Origin: Ancylostoma caninum
Lineage: Eukaryota; Nematoda; Chromadorea; Rhabditida; Ancylostomatidae
Direction of reading: 5' to 3'
DNA length: 64,000 nucleotides
NCBI GenBank assembly: GCA_037903475.1
Contig: JBAJFG010000384.1
Coordinates: forward strand, 2,805,001-2,869,000
Part shown: positions 1 to 13,000 of the stretch, one piece after another
Position numbering within the stretch: position 1 is the first letter of the stretch
Layout of the letters: every line of letters starts with the position of its first letter
Notes under the pieces: generated by a model
What the model was told of the DNA's origin: nothing
Databases searched by the model: none
What the model saw: the letters and a program-made list of their open reading frames with translations, nothing else
Program-made: the position numbers and the translations under genes

Positions 1-288
1 TTAGCACATCTAAAGATGCAAACGTTATGAATTCCTCCTACAAATATATGCATGATGCCAGCTTTGTACGTCTGCTACGTCTGCTCATTTGTTAGTTGTA
101 TCGTTTCTTTTTTTTGTCAACGTTGACGTCAAATTCGCAAGAAGGAATAGTGCGACTGAGATCTCTCGTATGTGATGATTTGAATTAAATTTTCTTTTTT
201 AATGCTCAACCCGGTAGAACTATTATATCTATAAGTAAGTTAGCGCAAAGCTGAATGTCTTGACAGCAGCACCCAGGGCAGCATTCAT

Positions 289-385
289 GCAGCAGTGCCG
301 TAGATCCGACTGCGGGAACGCTGCCAGCAGGACGTGTGATCTCAGGCGGTGCGCCTTGAGGACGAGGCGGGTCTACGACAGATGA
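289..385. repeat. Decayed copy of TA-flanked MITE (GTAGATCCG family)
   Basis: The stretch begins with an end like CAGTGCCGTAGATCC and carries the block GTGTGATCTCAGGCGGTGCG followed by CTTGAGGACGAGGCGG. Both are shared with the complete fold-back element at 6,421-6,590. The right end (GGTCTACGACAG) has diverged. It is read as an old non-autonomous DNA transposon copy. Nothing else recognisable was seen between 1 and 1,000 apart from this repeat. Confidence 0.5.
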
Positions 386-1022
386 GATTCTAGCACAAAA
401 AAAAAACGCAGCCGTGTTCTCAATAATTAGAGGAACTTCTGTTGTTAAGGACAGACACATTTCTAGATTTAACTTGTTCATTATATCAGTTTTGAGTTGC
501 GGCAAAACTGAATCAGCTGTTCTGCTCAAAATTACTCGCTTTCCTTAAAATAAAAATTACTACCTCAATTTTGTTGTATTCCTCGTACATAGGAACGATC
601 TGCTTCCTCTCTTTTCTTCCATTCAATTTGCTATTTACCCTTTTCAGCCAAAAATAGATCTTTACATGCCGTGCAACTTTTTTTGAAACAAGTTCCTATT
701 GGATGTTGTTTTTTTCTTCACAGATACTTCTGTGTGGCGCGCATATTTTTCTCATTCGCGATCTATCGGAAGCAGCAGTTGAGCTTGCGAAACCGCACCA
801 GTGCAACCTCACGTGCTCAGGCGGTACCAGCGTAACTGTAAACAGCAAGGCTGCGCGCCAATGGCGGCGCTGAGTGGACGGTGGAGGGCGGGGCGCGCCG
901 TGCCGGTGTCAGTGTGACACGTCGTTCTTTCGAAATCCTCATGCTCAGTGTTCATCATCCGCTGCGCATTATTTTGATTTCGTTCGATAGTAAGTGTTAG
1001 GATATCGCCTACAAATTTCCAG
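386..1022. other. Upstream region of gene A, no gene seen
   Basis: No coding exon or repeat was recognised. The stretch ends in AAATTTCCAG, a nematode-type 3' splice acceptor directly before the first coding exon of gene A. A promoter or outron could lie here, but no specific element can be named. Confidence 0.4.
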
Positions 1023-4000
1023 ATAGCCGTCGTCGACTATGCCTGGCGAAGCGGACCAAGTGGAAAGAAGTGCTCCAGCCGTGGAGTCCTGCTGGGATGG
1101 TGCGTTTGTTTAGAGACGGATTCCTGTTGCCAAACTTGCAAGTGAAGTTGTATGGCTGAGATCCGGCGCACTCGTCTCACAACTCGCTTCGACAGGTCAG
1201 AGCAGGTAGCGAAGTGATCGGACGTGTATGGGAACGGTGACATCGGTGAAATGCGAGGATGCGTAGACGACCATAGCGCCCGACTGACTTCGCCGTTCTC
1301 ATGCTTGCACGATCATGCTGTCTTCTGTTCTCACCTTCGGAACGCGACAGAACGCAGGGGACACAGCACCCCACTACTCGGATTCCTCACGTGTTCCATT
1401 GATTCATTGAAGGGTGTTAGTTCCAAGCCTGTTATAGTCCCGAAGCCAAAAAAAAATCTGGAATATGAAGATTTGAGTGGGTGCTGTCTCTGGAATTGCT
1501 GAATGGGCATTCTCTCTACGTTCCTTTACATACTATCACTGATAACTGTGCAGCACGAACGCAGCCCGAACGATTAATGGTTCGGTTAGAAACCCTAGCA
1601 GCAACGGCTGCCACTTGCTGCCATTCACCCCTTGATTGCTGCCGTCCCTCAGCAGTTGCTGCTAACACTGCCACTATAGTCCTCGAGGACTGTAGCACCC
1701 TGCGTCGCCGTCGCTGGCGACTGTGACACCGGTGCGCATCGACTGTGGGCGGGACGTCGCGGCGGCCGCCAAAATTGGCGACTGGCGATCGCCAACATTG
1801 GCGGCGTCGGTGCCTATCGATTGGTCGCCAACATTGCCGATCGGCGGCCGTCAATGTTGGCGACTGCGGCATCGGTGCAAATCGATTGTGAGCGGTCGCC
1901 GTCGCCGGCGACGGCGACGCAAGGTGCTATACTCCTCGAGGAGTATAGCGGCTACCTAAAGGGTCGACAGATTGAGCAGCAGTCGAGGGGAGGATGGCAG
2001 CAACTGGCAACCGTTGCTGCTAGGGTTTCTACCCGAACCATTACGCCGTTTGGTCTGCGTTCGTCCTGCAGAGTTATCAGAGATAGTCTGTCCGAAACGA
2101 CGAGTCCGCCGACTCACGCGGGGATCGAGAAGTTGCCACGTTTCCCAGCGCTCCATGCCATTGTCCCTGATCTGCGTATCACGTTTAATCATTTGGCTGT
2201 GACGTGGACGACGTAGAAGCCAACAGCATCCGCCTCAGCCGCGCCGCATAATCATATATCATAATTTTAATATTTGTTTTAAGGAAATGCCCCTGAAATC
2301 ATCACTGCCGACGTTGAAGTGGAGCGGGAAAATGCCAGCTTAGATTCCTCTTCTGTGGAGGATGTGATGTGAGTCTTAATCAATAACATACAGGAAGCTC
2401 CAAATGTCCGCAGTCAAGAGGGACGTGGCCACGACGCGGCTTTAGACAGAGACACATGCGCTCGGCATGCTGCCACTGGTTGGCTGCAGAGTCAGAGAAG
2501 CCAGAGGCAGCATAGAGAGCGCCTGTGTCTGATCAAGGAGCCGCGCCGTGGCCACGCCCTCTTGACTGCGGACATTTGGAGCTTCCCGTATGTATATTGT
2601 ATGGGAGTTGGGCTGGATCTGTTGAATGTATTTAACGGGCTGAATCAGGATGTGTTATGCGTTTTGAACGGCTTGGATATGCACAGTCCTTCTCAAAAAT
2701 CCTTCCCTCACGCTACACGGTTCGGCAAGGCCAGAATTTGGAGCAAAATTTTTCCACCCAAACTTTGCATGCGAGGGTTATTTGAGGTGCTGGACACGAA
2801 TGTCGTATCCATTCTGTACCGCAACTCCGTTTTTGTAGGGTTACCGTAGGTATACTGTGGATAAGGGATCTCACAGAATCCTCAAATTTTGCACAGAGTG
2901 TGTCTTAAGCGCTGATCACGAATACTAACTCCATTTTACATGCCTCCTTCATGTTCTTTCCGAAATCGCGGCATTTTTTCCCAATTTCCAGCGGAATACC
3001 TACCGTACCTCAATGAAAATGGGGTCGTGGTACAAAACGGATACGATATTCGTGATCAGAATCCAAAAAAAAAACCGCCTTATGCAAAATTTGAGAGGAT
3101 TCTGTGAGATAAGGTACAGGACATTCAACTCAGAGTATAAACATTGTGTTGCAATACGCGCTCGAGCTGATCCATTCCAATAGATTAAATTCTCAGTTGA
3201 AAGGCTACGTTTTTACAGGGTGTTTTTCCGGGAGTAAAATCGGTGCAATTGCGGACCCAGTACAAAGGCTACGTGCGAATTGCTGGAACCTCCGCTTTCA
3301 CGTGGTCTTTCGACTGAGAATTTGATCTATTGGAATGGATCAGATCGCGCGCGATTTTACTCCCGGAAAAACACACTGTACAGGGCATCCAACTCAGAGT
3401 GGTTTGGACGTAGTTTTTCGATTGAGAATTTGATCTGTTGGAGTGGATCAGCTCGCGCGCGTGTCTCCAACGCGATGTCTACTCCGAGGTGAATGCTACG
3501 TTTTTACAGGGCATCCAACTCAGAGTGGTTTAGACGTAGTCTTTCGATTGAGAATTTGATCTGTTGGGATGGATCAGCTCGCGCGCGTGTCTCCAACGCG
3601 ATGTTTACTCCGAGGTGAATGCCCTGGGGCTCCGTGCTGGGGTCCGGGGCGGATTCCCGGGGAAAATTGTGGTTTTGTTACTTTTACGACTGAGGTCGAA
3701 AAACGACTTGTGAAGAGGCTGCTCTTTGAGCGGTCAGGCGGGTGACGGTCAAGAGGTGCGCTCGAGAATTCCTCGCACCTCTCTCGCACCTCGCTCGCAC
3801 CTATAATTGCGGGTGTCGTGTAGGAGCTGCCCATATCGGCATCAGATGTTACCAGCTAATGTAGGGTGTCTCACGAACCGAGCCTTGCCGCCAGAAACGT
3901 CGCGCGCGGCAGAAGGGCGTTGAAGGTGTACAGAAGACGCGGACACCACAGTATGGATCGGGTAATGCGCTGTTATTTGAAGTAGTTGGGAACTTTTGGT

Positions 4001-7000
4001 GCTGGGATGCCAAAATCGCATTCACCCATGCAACAAGAAAATCCACTATCAGCAGTATATACGCACTAATAATGCCAAAACGTATAAATAATCAAGAATG
4101 TGGCTAAAATTTGTCGACTATGCTGAAAGCTTCTTCAAGTAATATTGGTAGTTAGAAACCACCGCCTGATTTTCCCCTTTCATCACGCAGAATCTATCTC
4201 AGCAACCATGTAGATATGATCGATGACTTGGACTTTACCATTCCAAAGGTTTCTCTAACATGGACATCATTCGTATTTTCCAATTTTGAACATCATTCGT
4301 ATTTTTGCGACTGTGTAATCGAAACTCGGAGAGCACGTCTATGACTAACTAATTTGTCTTGAAGTGTTATCAGGTGATCCCCACTCCCTAGTTCTCCGCT
4401 TGCAGGAAATATTCCTTCCTAAGGATATGCTACAGGCAAAGTTGATCTTTTCCGTAGTGCTAGGTCACTTTCGCAAGCACCACTCAGTGACTGATGAACT
4501 CAAGCTCCAACCAAAGAGAAATTGCAACGAAATAAAACACGAATAAGAAAGATTGATTCTGAGAGCAGGAATGTGCAAGGATCTACCCGAAGCTCCCTTT
4601 CTTTTACTTTCTAAGCAAAGTTTTAGACTACGCAGCTCCATAAGCTTCTCGATGATGCAGTTTAACAGTCGAGATATCAGTTGAACAGTCGAAAAGTCTT
4701 GGAAGCTTTTCTCAAGCGAAAAAGACATTCTCTAGCGTTTTTTTTTTGTACTGTAACAGGTAGCAAATTCCGTGCGAAGACTTGATGTCCTAAGCACGGA
4801 GTAATGAGTGAAGTCAGGCAGATCTACAAGACCAATGATTAAGTTAAAAATAAAGTTTGATGAGGCACTTCAGCGGAATCAGAAAAAGAAAGCAAAAAGC
4901 GTCTACGTCAGGTATATCTGCTAACGTGGTGAAAATCCCCATGAAACCTATTGAATTAAATAAATTGACAAGATGAAAAGAACTTCAAAGGACTAGGCCG
5001 GAATCTTATGGATGCCCTTGTGACTCAGAAGATCAATCAGTGATTGAGAGCTTAATCTTGAAAATCATACTTATTCACTTGCGTTGAGATATTAAAAAAA
5101 GGTTTTGCGCGAATTAGTTCTTTCTATATTATCAAGTACTACCAGTGCAACGACGGTCCATCGCGCGCGACGATTCGTACGAGTTGTCTCACTAGCTGTC
5201 TTCTCTAGCTATGAAGGGTTCAGAGGCAGATGGATACTGTAGCCATGGCTGCCTCTGCCTGTGGGAAGGTGCGGTCGAGGTGCGACATGACCCAGCTAAC
5301 GAGCGAGCGCACCTCTTGTCTCGGACCCGGTCAGGCGAGTGTCCGGTCCAAGTATTTCGATTGGAGCACATATTCTACAGACACCGTAGGATTCTAAGGA
5401 TTCCGGCGCAGTCTACACGCAACCAAATGACATGATATCTTCACTAACCAAAGAACTAAGGGACTACCACAAGTCTTCGAACGGACGACCAAAACTTATG
5501 CACCGCACGAAAGATATACACGAAAAACGCTTCTTCCGGAAATTTCATGGAGCTGCTGTGAAGTCCAGACTTTAAAGGCAGTGTCTCACCTCAGGGACAA
5601 AGTTCGTCAGTCGAAAGAATGCGAGCCGCTGAGCACAACGATGTACTTTGTTTTTCTTAGAAACGTCGAAAACCCCATAAGGTACGGGTTTCTTTGGCCG
5701 AGAATTTCGAAATTCTCGGCCAGTGGACGAGAGAGTTCATTCCGCAGTAAGAGGGTGCGGCATGGTTTTTCAACACGGAAACGTTTGTTTGTTTGATAAT
5801 AGCTGCTGCTGAGAAGTTCATTTTAAGGTGCAATCTCAGCTTCTCAGCTCCGCTTTTGCTAGCTACGTAGCAAGAAAACTCGTCCGCTCCTGTATCCAAT
5901 TTTGCCTTAAAGGTAGGGGTTTTTGAAGGTGTTTTCTGACATCAAGCACATCATTGGAATCAGCGCTCCGAGCTGGACCTGAATCTATGAATATCTCGGC
6001 ACCCAACATGAGTTGAGACACTGCCTTTAAGATTGGGCTTGAAAATTAGAGTTTGGAGAGATCTAAGAAGGCACTACAACTGTATGCTCAGTATTGCCAG
6101 AACCGATGTACGGCGCAAAGAATATATGTATAGTGCTGTAGAATGGGACGGAAGGATCTCCGCAACGTTTGTGCTCCTCACGTCATTATCTCTAACAAGA
6201 AGGTCATTGATTAACATGTTACACATAAGTGCGTATCACGGTCGAACGTTGTCGTGTTGTCTTCAGTCATCTCTAGCATGTCGACCCATGATCTACTTGC
6301 TGTAGATAACGACGTGGAGGATTCTAAGCGTCGCGGAGATCCTTCCCTCCTGAACTGTATGCGGGAGACCGCAATTCTCCCTCCAGGTCTCCCAGGTCGA
6401 CCTAAGTCACTTAATGGGCTTATAGTGGCGTAGATCCGCTTCGTCCTCAAGGCGCACCGCCTGAGATCACACGTGACGTCATGCTGACAGCATTCCCGCA
6501 GCCAATCGGTTGAGTATCGATCGCCAGCAAGACGCCACGTGTGATCTCAGGCGGTGCGCCTTGAGGACGAGGCGGATCTACCGCACTGTACACTTTTTTA
6601 GTTTACATAATTTTTTGGGCTTGGTCATCATACACTTCTTCTATAGGGCCTATGTTCATCATTCAAGCACCTGATGGATGCGATCCATGAAGTGTGGAAT
6701 TCCTAGAAGTTCTTGGAGTGTTGCTAACCAGCGGTAGTTTGGAACTCAGCATACATACAGGGAACTCTAAATGTACGCAGACAAGAGACACGGGCTCTCC
6801 GCATGCTGAGCGCCTGCGTCTTTACCCAAGAGAGCCGCGACGCGGTCCCGACCCCTGTCTGCGTCCGTTTGGAGTTTCCTGTAGGGAGCATACACTTTTT
6901 TAATTCACATAAGTTTTGGTGATTTTTGGCTAACACTTTTAGTACCCCCTTAGTTCTACCGTTACTGAAGATTGCAATTTATTCCGTTGCGTTTACGCTG

Positions 7001-10000
7001 CGCAGGAGTCCTTGGAATCCCTTGCAGTCCAAGCCCGTAGAATATGTGCTCCATCAAACCAGGCCGCGGACTAGTTTCAACGCGTTTTGCCATGTAGTTC
7101 ACGTTCAAATGTACCCTGTGGATAAGAATTGTAAATTACTCTGATGTTTGTTCATAGCGTCTCTGATGTAATTTGGTCGAAATCTCTGCTGTTTTGTTTC
7201 ATTTTCGAACATGTCCTGCTTTCTCCGACATCTTTTAGGCTTAATTGTAAGAATCATCTGTTCATTTTCACATGTTCCAGTGACCGTTTCAAGAGCAATT
7301 TATAGGTTAATTCATATTAGCTACGTGCGTCAGACGCACACATTAATTTGCGACGGATTGTGCTCATATGGCCGCCTCGAGGCCGTAAATGCGGGTGTCG
7401 GTCAAGATGTACGCCGCGACACTACCGCGCCGCGCGCGCACGCTTCTTTGTTCAGGTTATTTCTTCAAATTGGACGCGCTAAATGAAATCGGTGGCCATC
7501 TCCTCACAGTTTGTGGGTTCCGATAACATTCATTTGTCCCACTCAAGCTTAGAAAAGTTTTCCACGCAGAACTGCTCGTGCCCTCGAAGGCTACAGCTGC
7601 AACGCGCACATGAATCGACTAATCACGGATCAGCAGCGTACCTGTTGTCACGCAGCCCGTAAATGCGGCCCCTGAGCTGAGTCAGCGGTGCGACTGGCCC
7701 TATCCTTCATCATATAGACGCCCGCGCGCCAAACGCACGCGTCTATTATAAATTGCCCTTTGATCTCCTCAAACTCCTAGTCCATTCCGTTTCGGATTGA
7801 ATGTGTTTTCTTCGAATTTATGCTTTTTTAATTTTTTTTTCGCGTCAGAATGTTGCGCCCTCACCTTCCTCAGATTATAATTTGAACAGAATTTGAACAG
7901 TGAACTCGTGCCCCAGCACGAGCTGTTCCCTGAGGCTCCAATTTTCAAACTGGGTTCAACATTCCTTTTGTTTGCATGTTCAAAGAGGGCTTCGTCAAAT
8001 TTTGTTTTTCAAAGGGGGCTTCGTTCTGATTTTGGCCTGGGGAAGACCTCGTGCCGGGGCCTGGCTGCTTTTGTACTGGGTCCGCAAATGGACCGACGGT
8101 TACTCCGTGACAAAGTACTAGGCGACAAAGGGGGCGTTCCCGTACGAGATACCTCGATGGCAGCAGCATAGAGGTCTTCTCAGCTCCGGGTAAATTGCGT
8201 CTGCCAATTTCTGTAGCTAAAAAGAGTAGACTTAGCCAGTCATGGTAGCATAGGTATCAGCAGTTCTCGATACAGCATTCTCTCGGAATTCCACCAACAA
8301 CACAGAAAAACCCTTCGTGCATTTCTCTTTTCGGCTACATTGAAGATGGTTAGCCACGCGCAAGCCAACTTTTCCCTCGTGTACGGTTAACACACAGACC
8401 CAACTCTCATCTCCAGTAATGAGCTGGTGGAGAAAATTCATCTTGTATGGACGCAGCAGCAAAGACTGGCACACACTCAATCCTGCAAGGCACTCAGTTC
8501 GTGGGGAACCCAACCCATCATCCGTTTTCTGTAACCCAGCGCTTCGAGACGTCTGGCGATTATTGTACGGCTGCAGCCAGGTGTATCCTACAGTTCACAT
8601 CTAGTGGCATTTTGATTCAAAGTCTATGGAATTCTAGATCCTAAAAAATATCTTGGTGCAAAACTTTCGGACCAACCTAATATCTTTGTTGATCCGACCG
8701 GATCGGACTCGATGAAGTATAACTACAGCTTAACCGGTACGTAGAGTGGACCATCTAAATGAACAGACTGTACTGATATTGAGGAAGTTACAGGTCATCT
8801 TCGTTGAGCTGTTCACTTTCTGTTGGTGCGAAAGAAGTCCTAAATGAATATGGGAACGACAGGTTGTCTGGTCAGTATTTCATGCAAAAAAAAGCCAATT
8901 AAAGTCCTCGACTCCGAGCTGAGCTGTGGGTGATGAAGTACAGACTCAGCACATCATAAATGTGAAACGAACACAGACAATGATGGCTTACCTGCAGAGA
9001 AAATGGAACATTCGTCGCGAACACGCCTGGCCGTGTTCGCGAGCGAACGAGTTTTCCCCGGCGCAAAAGCCATTGCGGTGCGTGGTTTGGCGCAAAGGGA
9101 AAACGAAATGCATCCAATTCACAGGGTTTCATGGCCGGATTCGGCCAAAACCACGCGCCGCACTGGCTTTCGCGCCGGGGAAAACTCGTCCGCGCGCGAA
9201 CACGTCCAGGCGTGTTCGCGACGAATGTTCCATTTTCTATGCAGGTAAGCCATCATTGTCTGTGTTCGTTTCACATTTATGATGTGCCGAGTCTGTACTT
9301 CACCACCTGCAGCTCAGCTCAGAGTCGAGAATTTCAGCTCCTGCTGCCTTTAAATGCTGGACTTATTCGCATTGCCTGATCATTCTCGCTAGCATTTGTC
9401 AGTGAAAAGTTGTACGAATTTTCTGAAATTCCTTTGTCCTGAATCTGTTTTTATTTTAGTTCAAGCACTGTTATCGTTCGATGACGGAATAGAAAAAGGG
9501 CTAACTTCTAATCTACAAGCTACAACGCTGATCCCATCTACTGGTTCCTCAAGCACTTTCCACCCTTCTATGGAGCAATTCTTCCAAAGCACAACAGCTA
9601 TTTGTAGTGATGAAGAGTCGGAAGACGTCAGCTCGCAGAATCGAAGCTGTTGGTCAACCACTGCTCATGGTGAAACAATTTTGGCATATTCTAGTGTGCG
9701 TGTGCGAAATGATATGGCTAAACACTGATTCCGTGACGCTTCTATCGCATTAAAGGCAGCACTCACGGAAATTTTTGGATTGAAGACTTCGCGGTATATC
9801 GGGGTTTTTAGAGACGATAGACTCATCGACAACGATGAAGTTACGCGAAACACGCGAAAAACAGAAAAATAAAAACAGAATGACGGCGGTATTTCATGTG
9901 TCTCCACGGCGCGGACGAGTCTTCCGTGATGGGTCCCGCCACGGAACCTTACAAATGGTACGAATTTCATAAACACGCCCCCCGCTGAACCACATGCGCA

Positions 10001-13000
10001 CACCCTCTCAACGGCGTTAGGTGGCGCGACGGAACCTTAATGTCCAAAGCAGCAGATGTGTCCACGGCGGTATCTTCGCAGGTAGGCGGCCATTCAATGT
10101 GTTCAACTTATTGTTGTGATTGTCCAGCAGCCGGCTAAATGGTAAGCGACAAATTTCAGAAGTGGAACTTTCCGTAAGTGCTGCCTTTAAGGGGCTAGCA
10201 GACATTTGTCGCAGTGACAGTCGCCCATGCTTAAGGAGTGTTTATGTACACTTTTTGCGACGCGATGGCGTCGCAAAAAGTGCCCCAAACGGTTGACTCG
10301 TTCCCTTCGCGCGCGATTTCACTATACATGACTATGCAAAATTTGAATGGACAGAGGACGAGTTGATCGTGGAGGGCGGGAAAGCTCCGCCTCGTTTTCC
10401 CTCACGATGATACACACCCCGTCGCGGCGACGGCCACAACACGCGCGACGCCACGGGTAGCGAAACTGAATGCTGAACGTCGCAAATTTACGTACCCACG
10501 CAAAGCGGGGACCATAGGTTTCCACGGACTGTTTTGGACCTCATGGTACCGTTTGTGGTCTAGAATGTTTAGAGAAAGTTCTCAGCAAATTTCAGTGGTG
10601 ATCTCCGCGGGGACTGCAATTTTGAGCTGGGTTCTTCGCCAAGTATGTTTGTTTCCAAGATATGGAAGAAACCATTTCGGGTTTTTCTCATTTATTTATT
10701 TGTTCAGAGGTTTTTTTTTTGCATGTTTTTGTCCTATGCATACATTGTTGTAGTCCCGTGCTTCGACGCTTTGTGTTTTTTTTTCACTGTTCAGGTGTGG
10801 TCTAGTAGTACTGCCAGGGTTTTCCTTGGAGCTATACGTTGTTCTAGTGCCTCGATTTTATGTTTTTGGTCCTGTGCTGGTCGGATGTGGGATTTTCTGA
10901 CCTAGTTGGGAGTTTCATTCATTAAGTCATATTCTAGTCCCGTGCTTTTGATCTTCTCCAATCTTTCACTGGTTAGACGTGTCATCTCGTGATTTCTGTG
11001 GGGTGTGGGGTTTTGCACAAAACTGCACTGGAACGTGAAAAATCACAAGAAGTGTCGGAGCGCAGGACTACCTTACGTTTACATATAAGGCAATACCGCA
11101 CTGATCGAACACTATTCTGAAGCACCTGTACAACGATGTCTACGTGAAAGAGAAACAATTCCTGTAACTCAAATTCAAAACAAAATCTCTAGAACAATAG
11201 ATGAAACATGAATACCTACGTTGTGTTCTTCCACAGCTGGGCTGACAAGTTGTAAGTAGTAGCCGAACAGAAGACAACATCAGATACATAAAAAGCTCAC
11301 AAAATCACCACCTAGAACAAATACGACGCGTCCAAGTTCGTTCACATTCACATCTCCACCTGAATTCATATTATTCCGTAGGTTTCGGGCCAAAACCACT
11401 CGAAAAACTATGAAACAGTGGTCAACTCCAGCCCGCAACATCAGCGGAACCATCGCGTCGCGTCCGCTAGCAGGCGCGACGCGAATCCGGCCGATCGCGT
11501 CGTTTTTCACTAAAAAAGTATAAACAGGACGTGACGTCGTTCCGCGACGTCGCATCGCGATGGGAAACACGAACTACCACATCGCGACCATTGTTTGCGC
11601 ATGCATCCACTCGTGACCCATCGCATTTGAACAGTTTGTTGGGACGCGACGGTCGCGTCGCGCCGAGATATACAAACTCCGAAAAACTTGAGCAAGCTCT
11701 CGTCACAGATCCTTGTCGCTGCGATGCCGCCGTAACGGCGCTGGCCAATACTTAATCATGGGTGACCGCGACAAAAGTCTGCTGGCCTCTAAAGCCCCTT
11801 AAAGGCAGTGTGTCACCTCGTTTCTTGAGCTGAAAATACCAGCAGACTCTAGATCTCCTCGTTACGATAATTCAAAGCTCATAAAAATGATGAAAACCTT
11901 GTTTTGGGAGGGTCCGAAAGTGCAGTTCACGGACCACCTGGGCGGAGCGGTCCGTGAATGTGCTGGCTGCCCGCCACGTCTGCAGCGTTAGCCAACACGT
12001 CCAGACGTGTCCGATCGATGAGACCAACGGCTTCACGCGTCCACTCGGCTCGACAAACTGTTACAAAACCCATCCCGAAAAACGTTTAAAAATAGGGTTT
12101 AAAGACCTTTTTGTAACATTTTAGGTATACCGTTGGATTCGGCGTATCGAGGAGATTCAGAATCTGACAAACGTTCAGACACGTAAACGAGGTGACACAC
12201 TGCCTTTAACACCGCGCAATCACCGTGGTGCTGGAGTTGTCTGCAGCACTGAGATGTCACTGCAAAAGATACGGCTACAATTCACGTCGAGTATTGCACC
12301 CTGAGACGTCGCAATGTTGGCGCTGCACTCCATGTGAAGTGTAGCATTCTGCGTCGCCGTCAGTGGCGACTGTGATAGTGGGCTGTATCGATTGTGTTCG
12401 TTGGTGCACGATCGTCAGCATTAGCGTACAGGGCGTTTTTCCGGGAGGAAAATCGGTGCAATTGCGGACCCAGTACAAAGGCTACGTGCGAATTGCTGGA
12501 ACCTCCGCTTTCACGTGGTCTTTCGACTGAGAATTTGATCTGTTGGAATGGATCAGATCGCGCGCGATGTTTACTCCCGGAAAAACACACTGTATGACGG
12601 GGGGCGGTCGTATGGCGCGATTCTTCGGGTGGCACTATAGGCAGATGTGATCAGCGCGCTCCTACCACCCGGTATGCTGTCTCGCGTCGCGATGAACAAA
12701 TGTTTCAGACATCAAGCTTATTCGAATACCCAAGTGAATGTACTGTTTTATAGAAGGCTATAGAAGGCTACAGATTACTCTGTTCAAATAAAAAGCTTTC
12801 TGAAATAACCAAACGAGCACTTTCAATATATAGATCTTTCATGCTACTGATCAAGCGAATTACCCGAACTTGTGGCTTTCTGAAATTCTTGGATATTTCA
12901 GAGGTGCTAGAAATGACTCCTATTCAAGTCCAATATTTGGCGTCAATTTGGTCCATGTAAATATTAGTTCAGTTAAAATTCAGTTAAAACTCTATCAGTT

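Noticed and set aside
4364..4546. Exon LQEIFLPKDMLQAKLIF
   Set aside because: Open only in a phase that does not join gene A, and no good donor; left as a note in the intron entry.
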